From assembly GCA_020845495.1 (NCBI GenBank), contig JADLFM010000092.1:1-39690 (forward strand): a stretch of 39,690 nucleotides of DNA, read 5' to 3'. Shown here piece after piece: positions 16,601-24,367 of the stretch. How positions within the stretch are numbered: position 1 is the first letter of the stretch; each line of letters opens with the position of its first letter. A model generated the notes under the pieces. That model was not told where the DNA came from. It was given only the letters and a program-made list of their open reading frames with translations, and searched no databases. The stretch is from Chloroflexota bacterium (lineage in GTDB: Bacteria; Chloroflexota; UBA6077; JACCZL01). A program made the translations under genes and the position numbers.

Positions 16601-16613
16601 TACACTCGCGAGT
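16601..16613 (+). promoter_or_regulatory. Putative -10 box for leaderless expression
   Basis: TACACT (16601-16606) is followed by seven bases and then the GTG start at 16614. With normal -10 to start-site spacing, transcription would begin at or within a base or two of the GTG, giving a leaderless mRNA. No Shine-Dalgarno site lies in between, which fits. No clear -35 is visible. Confidence 0.45.
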
Positions 16614-17459
16614 GTGAAGAGCCTCCGCTGGCCTGCTCTGCTCGGTCTGATGCTCGCCCTCATCGCTAGCGTGGTGCAGGCTCCGGCTTCGTCAGCCCTG
16701 GCCGACGATGGTGCCCGCATCGACAGTCCCGCACCCGGCGCGCAGGTCAGCGGCAAGGTCGAGATCCGCGGTGTCGCCACGACCGGCGATCCATCGACCT
16801 TCTCCTTTTACCGGCTCTACTACGGGAGCGGCGCATCCCCGTCGGTCTTCCGACCGATTGGACCGCCTGGCGACCAGCCCGTCGATGGCGGGGCGCTGGG
16901 GCTCTGGGACACGACCACGCTGTTGCTCGGCGACTATACCGTCCTCCTCATGGTGTACGACACATCGGGCAAGACCACGACAGCCAGCGTGGTCGTATCT
17001 GTGATCCCCGGGCCGACGCCAACGCCGCTGACGAATCTTGCGCCCGCCATCTTTCCAACGCCGAGCGTCGAAGCGACTCCACCCGAAGAGCAGATCGAGC
17101 AGCCAGCCCCGACGCCGCTCCCGGAATTGCCGCAACTCGTGCCCGAGATCCCGAGCTTCAACGAGCCCCCGCCAGCCGAACCGAACCCGCCGCCAATCCC
17201 GGAACCGAACCAGACCAACAACCCGCCGAACCTGGCCCCGATCCCGCAGAGCCCCATTGGGCCGCCAGCGCCGCAACTACCGAACCCGGCGCCGCCGCCC
17301 CCAACCATCGAATCCGGGACGAACGTGGCGCCGCCACCGCCGGCCATCAACCCGGTCGCGCCGGTAGCACCGCCACCGGCGCCGGTCATTCCGCCGTACG
17401 AGCCGCCGCCACCCCCGCCGACGATCGCGCCGCCCACGCCGTTCGGTCTGCCACCGTGA
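16614..17459 (+). CDS. Exported proline-rich protein with Ig-like N-terminal domain
   Basis: 281-residue secreted protein of no named family. A signal peptide covers residues 1-30 (LLGLMLALIASVVQAPASSALA, cut probably after ALA). Residues 33-133 look like one Ig/fibronectin-like beta sandwich of the kind starting with IDSPAPGAQVSGKVEIRG, ending in VVVSVIPGPTPTP. The remaining half is a Pro/Asn/Ala/Glu-rich extended tail (PPPAEPNPPPIPEPNQ and similar) without repeats of fixed length. It is probably a wall-spanning or surface adhesin-like element. The start is GTG 16614: the signal peptide begins there directly (VKSLRWPALL), and no ribosome site precedes it, consistent with leaderless translation from the -10 box at 16601. 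Confidence 0.75.
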   Translation: MKSLRWPALLGLMLALIASVVQAPASSALADDGARIDSPAPGAQVSGKVEIRGVATTGDPSTFSFYRLYYGSGASPSVFRPIGPPGDQPVDGGALGLWDTTTLLLGDYTVLLMVYDTSGKTTTASVVVSVIPGPTPTPLTNLAPAIFPTPSVEATPPEEQIEQPAPTPLPELPQLVPEIPSFNEPPPAEPNPPPIPEPNQTNNPPNLAPIPQSPIGPPAPQLPNPAPPPPTIESGTNVAPPPPAINPVAPVAPPPAPVIPPYEPPPPPPTIAPPTPFGLPP

Positions 17460-17621
17460 TACCGGTCACCCCAAGGTACAGGCGGGCGCGGAGCGGGCCG
17501 GCTGGCCGCTGGGCGCGGACCGAGCCGCTCGACAACCTGAGCGCTCGGCCACGCGCAGACCCGAATCGTCGGCGACCGCGGTCGATGGCCGGTCGCAGGT
17601 CGACGTGACCCGCATCCCAGC

Positions 17622-18716
17622 TTATAGGCGTTCGAGTGAGATCGGGCAGCCGGCCTGCTTCAGCGATGCTGTGGCCGCCTCCAGGATGCGGACGATCCGT
17701 AGACCGGCGCGGCCATCGGTGATGGGGCGGGCAGTCGTGCGGATACACTCGACGAAGTGCCGCGCCTCGACGCTCAGCGCCTCGGTGAGACTGACCTTGG
17801 GCGCCCACATATCCCCCGAGCGGTAGCCGACCAGCAACTCGAACGGGCCGTCCGGCCCGGCTGGTCCGTTGCCGAGGGTGATGCCACGGTCGTACACCTT
17901 GACCTTCTCACTCGGTTCGAGGTCATCGTAGACGATCATCCGCCGGTCGCCGCCCAGCAGCGTCCGGCGGACCTTGACCGGTGCCAACCAGTTCACGTTG
18001 ATGTGCGCGATCAGGTTGTCCTCGAAGAAGCACGTCAGATAGGCGACGTTCGCCGGCCGGCCGGCGACGTGGGCTGCTCCGGTCGCGGCAACGGCTGTCG
18101 GGTATGCGCCAAGGACGTAATCCATGATCGAGAGGTCGTGCACGGCCAGATCCCACAGGACATCCACATCTTGCTGGAACAGACCCAGGTTGATCCGGGT
18201 CGAATCGAAGTAGTGCAAGCGGCCAAGCTGCCCCTCTTGCACCAGGTCGTGCATCCGCTGGACCGCACCGCTGTACACGAAGGTGTGATCGACCATCAGG
18301 GTCAGATCGCGGCGCTCCGCCTCGTCGACAAGGGCGGCGGCCTCAGCGTAGGTCGATGCCAGCGGCTTCTCGATCAGGACGTGCTTGCCAGCCGCGAGCG
18401 CAGCCATCCCCAGACGGGCGTGCGTCCCGACCGGCGTGGCGATCACGAGCGCGTCGATGGCCGGATCGTTCAGCAGATCTTCGAAGCTGGTCGTCACCCG
18501 GACGCCGGCGTACAACGTCTGGACTTCGGCGAGCCGCGCCGGGTTGAGGTCACTCACGGCCACGACGCGGGCACCCGGGGTCAAGGCGAAGTTGCGGACC
18601 AGATTCGGCCCCCAGTACCCATACCCGACCACGCCTACGCCGATGACCGGCGGAGACCCACCGGCGAGCACGTCGTCGACATTCAATCGCGGCAGCGTCT
18701 GGGGCCTCAGTACCAC
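17622..18716 (-). CDS. Gfo/Idh/MocA family sugar dehydrogenase
   Basis: 364-residue NAD(P)-dependent oxidoreductase. The Rossmann motif VGYGYWGPNLVRNF is at residues 30-43. EKPLAS (E116, K117, P118) is the conserved substrate/cofactor lysine motif, and DLAVHDLSIMDY (H193) holds the catalytic His region. It resembles the WlbA/WbpB group, which oxidises the 3-position of UDP-GlcNAc uronate before transamination. Start GTG 18716 is supported by GAGAGGA seven bases upstream. The gene is divergent from the acetyltransferase of the glycan cluster, so both probably share the 255-base region between them. Pathway membership is inferred from neighbours; the family includes many other sugar dehydrogenases. 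Confidence 0.88.
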   Translation of the reverse strand: MVLRPQTLPRLNVDDVLAGGSPPVIGVGVVGYGYWGPNLVRNFALTPGARVVAVSDLNPARLAEVQTLYAGVRVTTSFEDLLNDPAIDALVIATPVGTHARLGMAALAAGKHVLIEKPLASTYAEAAALVDEAERRDLTLMVDHTFVYSGAVQRMHDLVQEGQLGRLHYFDSTRINLGLFQQDVDVLWDLAVHDLSIMDYVLGAYPTAVAATGAAHVAGRPANVAYLTCFFEDNLIAHINVNWLAPVKVRRTLLGGDRRMIVYDDLEPSEKVKVYDRGITLGNGPAGPDGPFELLVGYRSGDMWAPKVSLTEALSVEARHFVECIRTTARPITDGRAGLRIVRILEAATASLKQAGCPISLERL

Positions 18717-18971
18717 AACGGAATCCTCTCATACCGTGGGCAGGGCGGTTCATCCACGGCCGTCGTCCACAGTCACCATAGCGCTGCTGGGTACTCGACG
18801 TCTGCCGACCTCGGTACAGAACCGGTAACCGGCCGCGTTCAGCCGCGCAGAGGCGCTCTCCGCCTCACCTGAGCCGGCCACATCTCAGCCGCCTCATCGG
18901 CTGTAACGGCGACTCGATGCTGAGAGTGCCGGCCGGTATACGCACGGCCTCCAGACGATCCGCGCACGGCG

Positions 18972-19529
18972 ATGGCACTTGACGGTTGCGGCGATCGTTG
19001 GTACCCTCGCGATAACGAGACAACGCGGACGAGGTGTACCATCCCGATCGCACCGGATGTCAAGCTGGGACACAACGTCCAGATCTATCACCCGGAGCTC
19101 GTCAACCTGTACGGTTGCTCGATCGGCGATGAGTGCAAGATCGCGTCGTTCGTCGAGATACAGCGCGGGACGACGCTCGGGCGCGCCGTGAAGGTCGAGG
19201 CGTTCGCGTTCATCCCGAGCGGCGTCACCATCGGCGATGGAGCCTTCATCGGGCCGCACGTCTGCTTCACGAACGATCGCTACCCGGCCGCCACGGATGC
19301 GAGTGGACGCTTGCTCGGCGGCGAAAGCACCGGGGATTGGGAGATCGTGCCGACCGTGGTCGAAGCGGGCGCAAGCATCTGCGCGAACGCGACCATCGTC
19401 TGCGGCGTGCGCATCGGGGCCGGCGCGCTGGTCGGCGCTGGGGCGGTCGTGACGCGCGACGTACCGCCGGGCGTCCTCGTCGTCGGCACGCCGGCGCGCG
19501 TGGTCGGTCCGCGCCCCCGTCCGGCGTAA
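18972..19529 (+). CDS. Hexapeptide-repeat N-acetyltransferase, WbpD/WlbB-like
   Basis: 185-residue left-handed beta-helix acyltransferase. Hexapeptide repeats run from [20 protein letters not shown] to [20 protein letters not shown], and the inserted loop [15 protein letters not shown] matches the WbpD/WlbB/QdtC group, which uses acetyl-CoA to acetylate a sugar nucleotide 3-amino group. The usual ending [15 protein letters not shown] is intact. Start ATG 18972 gives a leader of about 22 residues that is not part of the fold and has no ribosome site, so the true start is uncertain; no other standard start codon lies between it and the domain. It works after the aminotransferase (20995) in the proposed acetamido-sugar route. 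Confidence 0.88.
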   Translation: MALDGCGDRWYPRDNETTRTRCTIPIAPDVKLGHNVQIYHPELVNLYGCSIGDECKIASFVEIQRGTTLGRAVKVEAFAFIPSGVTIGDGAFIGPHVCFTNDRYPAATDASGRLLGGESTGDWEIVPTVVEAGASICANATIVCGVRIGAGALVGAGAVVTRDVPPGVLVVGTPARVVGPRPRPA

Positions 19530-19844
19530 GCTCGCATGGAGCTGGATGTCGGCCCCCAGAGGCAGCGCTCGGCCAGATGGGCCACACGGCGGTCGACCGT
19601 GGGTTGGGGGCGAACCGGCCGGGAACTCGAGCGCAACGTCCCAACAACGCCAACGTTGACGTTCTTCACGTTGGATTGAGTGAGCGGGTCAGCGGCTCAC
19701 CGTGCCCGGCCTGCTCTGGGCTCGATCCGGCTCGGTTGGGCGGCGATTGTAGGGTACGGATGATGCAAGCATCGCCGACGGTCGTGCCGACGCGAACTCT
19801 GGCTCGGGCTGCTACCAATTGAACTGATGGACTTGGAGCGGGCA
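19530..19844. other. Intergenic region with an AACG-rich hairpin
   Basis: About 315 bases between acetyltransferase and epimerase. A hairpin with arms CCAACG (19650-19655) and CGTTGG (19669-19674) lies in a tract of repeated AACG/CGTT words (19634-19675). It could be an attenuator or protein site, or nothing. TAGGGT near 19750 is a weak -10 match. No ORF here has convincing composition. Confidence 0.4.
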
Positions 19845-20864
19845 ATGGGGATTGAGCTACGGGGGGCACGGGTCTTCGTGACCGGTGGGGCCGGCTTCAT
19901 CGGCTCCTACATCGTGGATCAGGCGCTCGCGGCTGGAGCCGAGCGCATCGTCGTCGTCGACGATTTCGTCCGCGGCCGTCACGAGAACCTCGCCCGGGCC
20001 ATCATGACCGGACGTGTTCACGTCGTCGAGGGAGACATCCGCGACGCTGCGCTGGTGAACGGTCTCATGGCCGGCTGCGATCTCGTGTTCCACCAGGCTG
20101 CGCTACGGATCACCCAGTCCGCTGAGGAGCCGATCCGTGCAATCGAGGTGATGATCAACGGCACCCAGCACGTGCTGGAGGCAGCCGTTCGCCACGGCGT
20201 GAAGAAGGTGTTGGCGGCCTCGAGTGCATCGGTCTACGGCGAGGCCAGCTACCTGCCGATGGATGAGGACCACCCCTTCAACAATCGCACCCTGTATGGC
20301 GCCGCCAAGATCGCCAACGAGCAGATGCTGCGATCCTACGCCGAGATGCATGGCCTGCGGTACGTCGCGCTGCGCCCGTTCAACGTGTACGGGCCACGCA
20401 TGGACGTGTTCGGAGCGTACACCGAGGTGATGATCCGCTGGCTGGAGCGGCTGTCGCGCGGGGAGCGGCCCATCATCTTTGGTGACGGTCTCCAGACGAT
20501 GGACTTCGTCTACGTCGAGGACGTGGCACGGGCCTACCTGCTCGCGGCGGCATCCGGCGCCACGGACGTGGCGCTCAACGTCGGGACCGGCGTCGAGACG
20601 AGCCTGCGGCAGTTGTGCGTGCTCCTCTGCGCCGCTGCCGGGCACCCGGACCTCGAGCCGCTCTACGAAGCGCCGCGCAAGGTCAATCCGGTCGCGCGGC
20701 GGCAGGCCGGTGTCGAACACGCCCGTGATGCCATCGGCTTCGTCGCTACGACGCCGCTGTCAGAGGGATTGAACGCCCTGGTCCGCTGGCACGACGACCT
20801 GCTGGCATCAGCTAGCAGCCAGCGTGAGTCAGTACGAAGCCACGAGCCAGCCCTCATCCCATGA
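19845..20864 (+). CDS. NAD-dependent sugar epimerase/dehydratase
   Basis: 339-residue extended short-chain dehydrogenase of the UDP-glucose 4-epimerase type. The NAD motif VTGGAGFIGS is at residues 12-21, SSASVYG supplies the catalytic Ser, and LYGAAK gives Y151 and K155. The RPFNVYGPRMDVFGAY segment and GDGLQTMDFVYVEDVA are typical of WbpP-like UDP-GlcNAc 4-epimerases and related enzymes. ATG 19845 is chosen over ATG 19827 because GGAG (19835-19838) is six bases before it and lies between the two. It would convert the nucleotide sugar used by the cluster between gluco and galacto (or related) forms. The exact substrate is unknown. The last 20 residues are a Ser-rich tail beyond the normal fold. 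Confidence 0.88.
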   Translation: MGIELRGARVFVTGGAGFIGSYIVDQALAAGAERIVVVDDFVRGRHENLARAIMTGRVHVVEGDIRDAALVNGLMAGCDLVFHQAALRITQSAEEPIRAIEVMINGTQHVLEAAVRHGVKKVLAASSASVYGEASYLPMDEDHPFNNRTLYGAAKIANEQMLRSYAEMHGLRYVALRPFNVYGPRMDVFGAYTEVMIRWLERLSRGERPIIFGDGLQTMDFVYVEDVARAYLLAAASGATDVALNVGTGVETSLRQLCVLLCAAAGHPDLEPLYEAPRKVNPVARRQAGVEHARDAIGFVATTPLSEGLNALVRWHDDLLASASSQRESVRSHEPALIP

Positions 20865-20994
20865 GCCGGCCCGGGCCAGTTGTCTGGCCCCAGGCCGCGT
20901 GCCCCGCTCCGTACTCCCATGCTATCCACCATACCCGGCACACGTCACCGAGCGGGATGACCGCCGGTCGCCACCCCCAGGAAGTGAGAAGCGC

Positions 20995-22143
20995 ATGGCC
21001 ATCACAGCCGCTCAGCCTGTCCGCATTCCCATCACTCGCCCCTGCACTGGCGAGGAGGAGGCCGCTGCCGCTGCCGAGGTGGTCCGCTCCGGCTGGCTGA
21101 CGGAGGGACGCTGCGTCCGGGCCTTCGAGTCGGCTCTCGCCGAGTACACCGGCGCCCGCCATGTCGTCGTCACGTCGAACTGCACCACGGCGCTGCACCT
21201 GGCGCTCGTCGCGGCCGGCGTCGGCCCGGGCGACGAGGTCATCTGCCCCTCGTTCTCATTCATCGCCACTGCTAACGCGATTGTCCATGCCGGCGCGCGG
21301 CCGGTCTTCGTGGACATCGACGCGCGCACCTACAACGTCGATGTGGCGCTTGTCGAGGCGGCCATCACGCCGCGCACCAGGGCGATCGTGCCTGTCGACC
21401 AGATCGGGCTAGCGGCCGATCTGCCGGCCGTGCGGGCCATCGCGCGACGCCATGGGCTAGCCGTTGTCGAAGACGCCGCGCCGTCGCTGGGTGCAACGGT
21501 CGACGGAGCGCGGGTCGGCACGATCGGCGATTTCACCTGCTTTAGCTTCCATCCGCGCAAGAGTATCACGACCGGCGAAGGCGGCGCGGTCACGACCGAC
21601 GACGACGCGGCTGCGACGCGTTTGCGCTCCCTCCGCTCGCACGGTGTCTCGACCTCGGCATTCGACCGGCATGCGTCCGGCACGACGGCGATCGAGGAGT
21701 ATCGCGAGGTTGGCTGGAACTACCGGATGACGGACGTCCAGGCAGCCATCGGCGTCGTGCAGCTCCGCAAGCTCGATGCGATCCTGACCGAGCGCCGGCG
21801 GCTGGCCGAGCGCTACTCTCGGCTGCTGGGCAGCGACGACCGTCTGACGGTGCCGTATGAGCCGGCCGGCCGCCCGCACACCTACCAGTCGTACTGCATC
21901 TGGCTCCACACCGACGTGCCGCGCGCTGTCGTCATGGCGCACCTGGCCGAGCGCGGCATCGCCACTCGGCGCGGCGTCATGGCAGCACACCTTGAGCCAT
22001 GCTATCGGCAGCTAAGCCCGGACCTATCGTTGCCGGTGACGGAACGCGCAGCGGCTGAGACGCTCCTGTTGCCGCTCTACGTCGGCATGACCGAGGCCGA
22101 ACAAGACGAGGTCGTCGGCGAGCTACGGCGGGTACTTGGGTAA
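20995..22143 (+). CDS. DegT/DnrJ/EryC1/StrS family sugar aminotransferase
   Basis: 382-residue PLP-dependent aminotransferase. It shows SNCTTALHLAL (phosphate-binding), EDAAPSLGATVDG (the Asp of the EDAA motif contacts the pyridine nitrogen) and FHPRKSITTGEGGAVTT with the Schiff-base lysine K189. The ending RRGVMAAHLEPCYRQ is also typical. Such enzymes add an amino group from glutamate to a keto-sugar nucleotide; WlbC/WbpE does so on the product of the WlbA/WbpB dehydrogenase, which is encoded at 17622. Start ATG 20995 follows AGGAAGTGA; the frame extends to 20824 inside the epimerase gene but without a site. The neighbours support a 3-acetamido sugar pathway. Confidence 0.92.
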   Translation: MAITAAQPVRIPITRPCTGEEEAAAAAEVVRSGWLTEGRCVRAFESALAEYTGARHVVVTSNCTTALHLALVAAGVGPGDEVICPSFSFIATANAIVHAGARPVFVDIDARTYNVDVALVEAAITPRTRAIVPVDQIGLAADLPAVRAIARRHGLAVVEDAAPSLGATVDGARVGTIGDFTCFSFHPRKSITTGEGGAVTTDDDAAATRLRSLRSHGVSTSAFDRHASGTTAIEEYREVGWNYRMTDVQAAIGVVQLRKLDAILTERRRLAERYSRLLGSDDRLTVPYEPAGRPHTYQSYCIWLHTDVPRAVVMAHLAERGIATRRGVMAAHLEPCYRQLSPDLSLPVTERAAAETLLLPLYVGMTEAEQDEVVGELRRVLG

Positions 22144-22200
22144 CGACGAGCTTCGAACAACGATGCGCTATCAGTTGGAACGGCGGAGCGGGGGCGCAGC

Positions 22201-23007
22201 ATGCCGCTGACGGCGGCAGCGAAGGCCGTTCTCCGGCAGGCTGGTCTACGGCGCAGCACGCTTGCGGCCGCCCGGATGTGCTGCGAGCGACACGTCATCG
22301 CTCGGGCCGGGCGCCCGCGTCCGCGCTCGGGTGGCCGGATCCTCTGCTACCACTCGGTTGGGACTCCGCTCTGGGGCGTCAACGACGTGGCGCCGCGTCG
22401 ACTCCGTGCCCAGATCGAGCGTGCGTTCGCCTCCGGCTGCCGCTTTGTGCCCGCCGAGGAGATCGCGCGAACCGGCGGCGGGCCACACGATCTGGCGCTC
22501 ACCTTCGACGACGGGTTGGCGAGCGTCCTGACGAACGGCGCGCCACTCTTCGCCGAGTACGGCATTCCCTGGACCCTGTTCGTGGTCTCGGACTGGGCCG
22601 AGGGTCGGCACACCTGGGGCGATGGCATCCTGCTCGGCTGGCGGGACGTCGAGCGAGCGGCGGCGCTGGGCGCGACAATCGGTAGCCACTCGGTCAGCCA
22701 CCCGAACTTCGCGCTGATCTCCGAGATGCAGGCTCAGGACGAATTGGGACGCTCTCGGGAGACCATCGCCGCTCGCCTGGGGATCACGCCGGCGAGCTTC
22801 GCCATCCCGCTCGGTCAGTCGGGCAACTGGCCGAGCACGGCGGGGGTTGCCGCTCATGCCGCCGGCTACGAGCTCATCTACGCCCAATCCGAGGCGCGCC
22901 GCTCGCCCGGCACGGTCCCACGTACCTTCGTGACCCGCTGGGACGACGCGCGCATCTTTGACGCCGCGCTTGCTGGCAAGTTCGACCGCTGGGAAGAGTG
23001 GGTCTGA
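22201..23007 (+). CDS. NodB-type polysaccharide deacetylase
   Basis: 268-residue carbohydrate esterase family 4-like protein. LTFDDGLASVL is motif 1 with the metal-binding Asp pair, and GSHSVSHPNF is motif 2 with the two zinc-ligand histidines. RPGY-like motif 3 is replaced by SFAIPLGQSGNW. ILCYHSVG at the N-terminus is typical of the short single-domain group in glycan clusters. It would remove N- or O-acetyl groups from a glycan or lipid-linked sugar. No signal peptide is visible, so it probably acts in the cytoplasm or at the inner membrane face. ATG 22201 has GGAGCGGGGG just upstream. Its end overlaps the next gene if that starts at GTG 22998, suggesting coupling. Confidence 0.88.
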   Translation: MPLTAAAKAVLRQAGLRRSTLAAARMCCERHVIARAGRPRPRSGGRILCYHSVGTPLWGVNDVAPRRLRAQIERAFASGCRFVPAEEIARTGGGPHDLALTFDDGLASVLTNGAPLFAEYGIPWTLFVVSDWAEGRHTWGDGILLGWRDVERAAALGATIGSHSVSHPNFALISEMQAQDELGRSRETIAARLGITPASFAIPLGQSGNWPSTAGVAAHAAGYELIYAQSEARRSPGTVPRTFVTRWDDARIFDAALAGKFDRWEEWV

Positions 23008-24035
23008 CGAGTGGTAAGAGGCGAGTGGGGAGTAGGACGCTGAGCGGACCACTTCGGGTCTCGGCCATCGTGCCAACCTGCAATCGGCCGGAGTTGTTGG
23101 CTGAGGCGCTCGCGAGCATCCGGGCCCTCGAAGCACGGCAGGATGTCGAGCCGGCCGTCGCGCTCGAGATCCTCGTCGCCGACAATGGCACGCTGCGCCC
23201 TGCTACTCAGGGGTCAACTGAGGCCGTGGCACGGGCGTTCGGGGCGCGCTACCTGCGGGTCGAGGGGGCTGGCGCCAGCCGGGCGCGCAACGCCGGGCTT
23301 CGGGCGGCCACCGGTGACTTCATAGCGTTCCTCGACGACGACGACCTCTGGCTTGCGGACCACCTCCGGCCCCACCTGCGGCTGCTTGCCACCCACCCTG
23401 AGATGCGGGCCGTCGTGGGGCAGGCACTCCTTACCGACACCGCACGCCGCCCGTACGGCCTGATGCCGGCGAGCCTGCCCACGAATGGCGACCTGTTCGC
23501 CGCATTCCTCCTCGAGTACCACCCGCAAATCGGCACGACCGTCGCGCGCACGTCCGTCCGCGACAGTGTCGGCCTGTTCGATCCTTCGTTGCTCGGCTCG
23601 CAGGACTGGGACTGGCAGCTTCGACTGGCGCTCAGACACCCGGTCGGTTTCGTTCCCGTGCCCTGCCTGCTCTTTCGTCAGCGCGAGGCTGGAACCGCCG
23701 ACGCGCTGAAGTGGCAGCGGCTCGGCTACCAACTGCGGGTGCTGGCTCGGAACGCCGCGCGGGCCGGGCAACGACGGCCTCCGTCGATGCGCATCGCCCG
23801 CGAGGCCATCCGGCAACTCGGGCGCTACGAATCCGAGTTCTCCCTGAGCGCTGCGCACGCCGCCTACCAGGGGCAGACTGACGCCGCGTGGCGAGCGGCC
23901 CGCTGGGCGGTCGCCTCGTCGCCGCTGCACGCCGCCCGCGACCTCACCCGGTCAAGCCCGCTTCGCACGGCCCTTCTCAGCCTCATCGGCGTACGCGAGG
24001 CGCGACGCGACTGGCTGGAGCGGCAGGCGTCCTGA
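22998..24035 (+). CDS. Family-2 glycosyltransferase, copy 1
   Basis: Up to 345 residues, GT-A fold. VSAIVPTCNRPELLAEAL opens the nucleotide-binding part, EILVADNG follows, and GDFIAFLDDDDLW holds the DxD metal motif; SQDWDWQLRLAL is the acceptor-side ED-like motif, here QDWDW. The last 100 residues are helical and without membrane segments. It transfers a sugar onto a growing glycan. GTG 22998 overlaps the deacetylase by ten bases; GTG 23025 is an alternative. The first 14-18 codons derive from a GAGTGG...GGGGAGTAGG dispersed repeat and are probably not part of the ancestral protein. The next glycosyltransferase is a tandem paralogue. Confidence 0.88.
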   Translation: MGLTSGKRRVGSRTLSGPLRVSAIVPTCNRPELLAEALASIRALEARQDVEPAVALEILVADNGTLRPATQGSTEAVARAFGARYLRVEGAGASRARNAGLRAATGDFIAFLDDDDLWLADHLRPHLRLLATHPEMRAVVGQALLTDTARRPYGLMPASLPTNGDLFAAFLLEYHPQIGTTVARTSVRDSVGLFDPSLLGSQDWDWQLRLALRHPVGFVPVPCLLFRQREAGTADALKWQRLGYQLRVLARNAARAGQRRPPSMRIAREAIRQLGRYESEFSLSAAHAAYQGQTDAAWRAARWAVASSPLHAARDLTRSSPLRTALLSLIGVREARRDWLERQAS

Positions 24036-24070
24036 CCGGACCGCGACGCCGGCGGTGCAACGGAGCGCGC

Positions 24071-24096
24071 CAACTGACCTCCTGGGCCGTCAGTTG
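24071..24096 (+). terminator. Short hairpin after glycosyltransferase copy 1
   Basis: CAACTGAC (24071-24078) pairs perfectly with GTCAGTTG (24089-24096) across a ten-base loop, 36 bases after the stop codon. Stem is short and no T-run follows, so it is a weak terminator candidate. Confidence 0.35.
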
Positions 24097-24208
24097 CAGG
24101 TCCGGTCACGGTCTGGCCGTCCAGACGTCACGTGCACCTGGTCGCGCGCAACCGCTATGCTCGGCCCGTTCGAATGGCTGCTCGGATAGCCGCCTCAACG
24201 GAGTGTAC

Positions 24209-24367
24209 ATGGCAAACGCGGGTGGAGCGACGGCGCCTGTTCTGGCGGTACGCCCTCTGGCGACACCAGTTCCGGCGGTACGCCCTCTGGCGACACCGGG
24301 CCTGGCGGCGCGTCGAACGCCGGTCAACGCGAACGCTGTTCGCACGGCCGCTCGAATCGGCGCATGA
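24209..24367 (+). CDS. Possible 52-residue leader ORF coupled to glycosyltransferase copy 2
   Basis: ATG 24209 has GGAG five bases upstream (24200-24203) and opens a 52-codon frame starting MANAGGATAPVLAVRPLATP and ending ARIGA. Its TGA overlaps the next ATG as ATGA (24364-24367), the classic arrangement for translational coupling. It contains a ten-residue duplication (AVRPLATPVP, AVRPLATPGL). The peptide is Ala/Pro/Val-rich with no acidic residue and no known domain, so it may act only as a leader that controls translation of the next gene, or may not be real. The same DNA in the glycosyltransferase frame reads SGGTPSGDT twice but lacks a start codon. Confidence 0.4.
   Translation: MANAGGATAPVLAVRPLATPVPAVRPLATPGLAARRTPVNANAVRTAARIGA
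24244..24297 (+). repeat. 24-bp direct repeat with 30-bp period
   Basis: An identical 24-mer beginning GGCGGTACGCCC and ending TGGCGACACC is present at 24244-24267 and 24274-24297, separated by six bases. It lies in the possible leader ORF just upstream of glycosyltransferase copy 2. Confidence 0.95.

Noticed and set aside
17757..18872. 371-residue plus-strand ORF opposite the Gfo/Idh/MocA gene
   Set aside because: Antisense shadow; the minus strand has the NAD-binding and EKP motifs.
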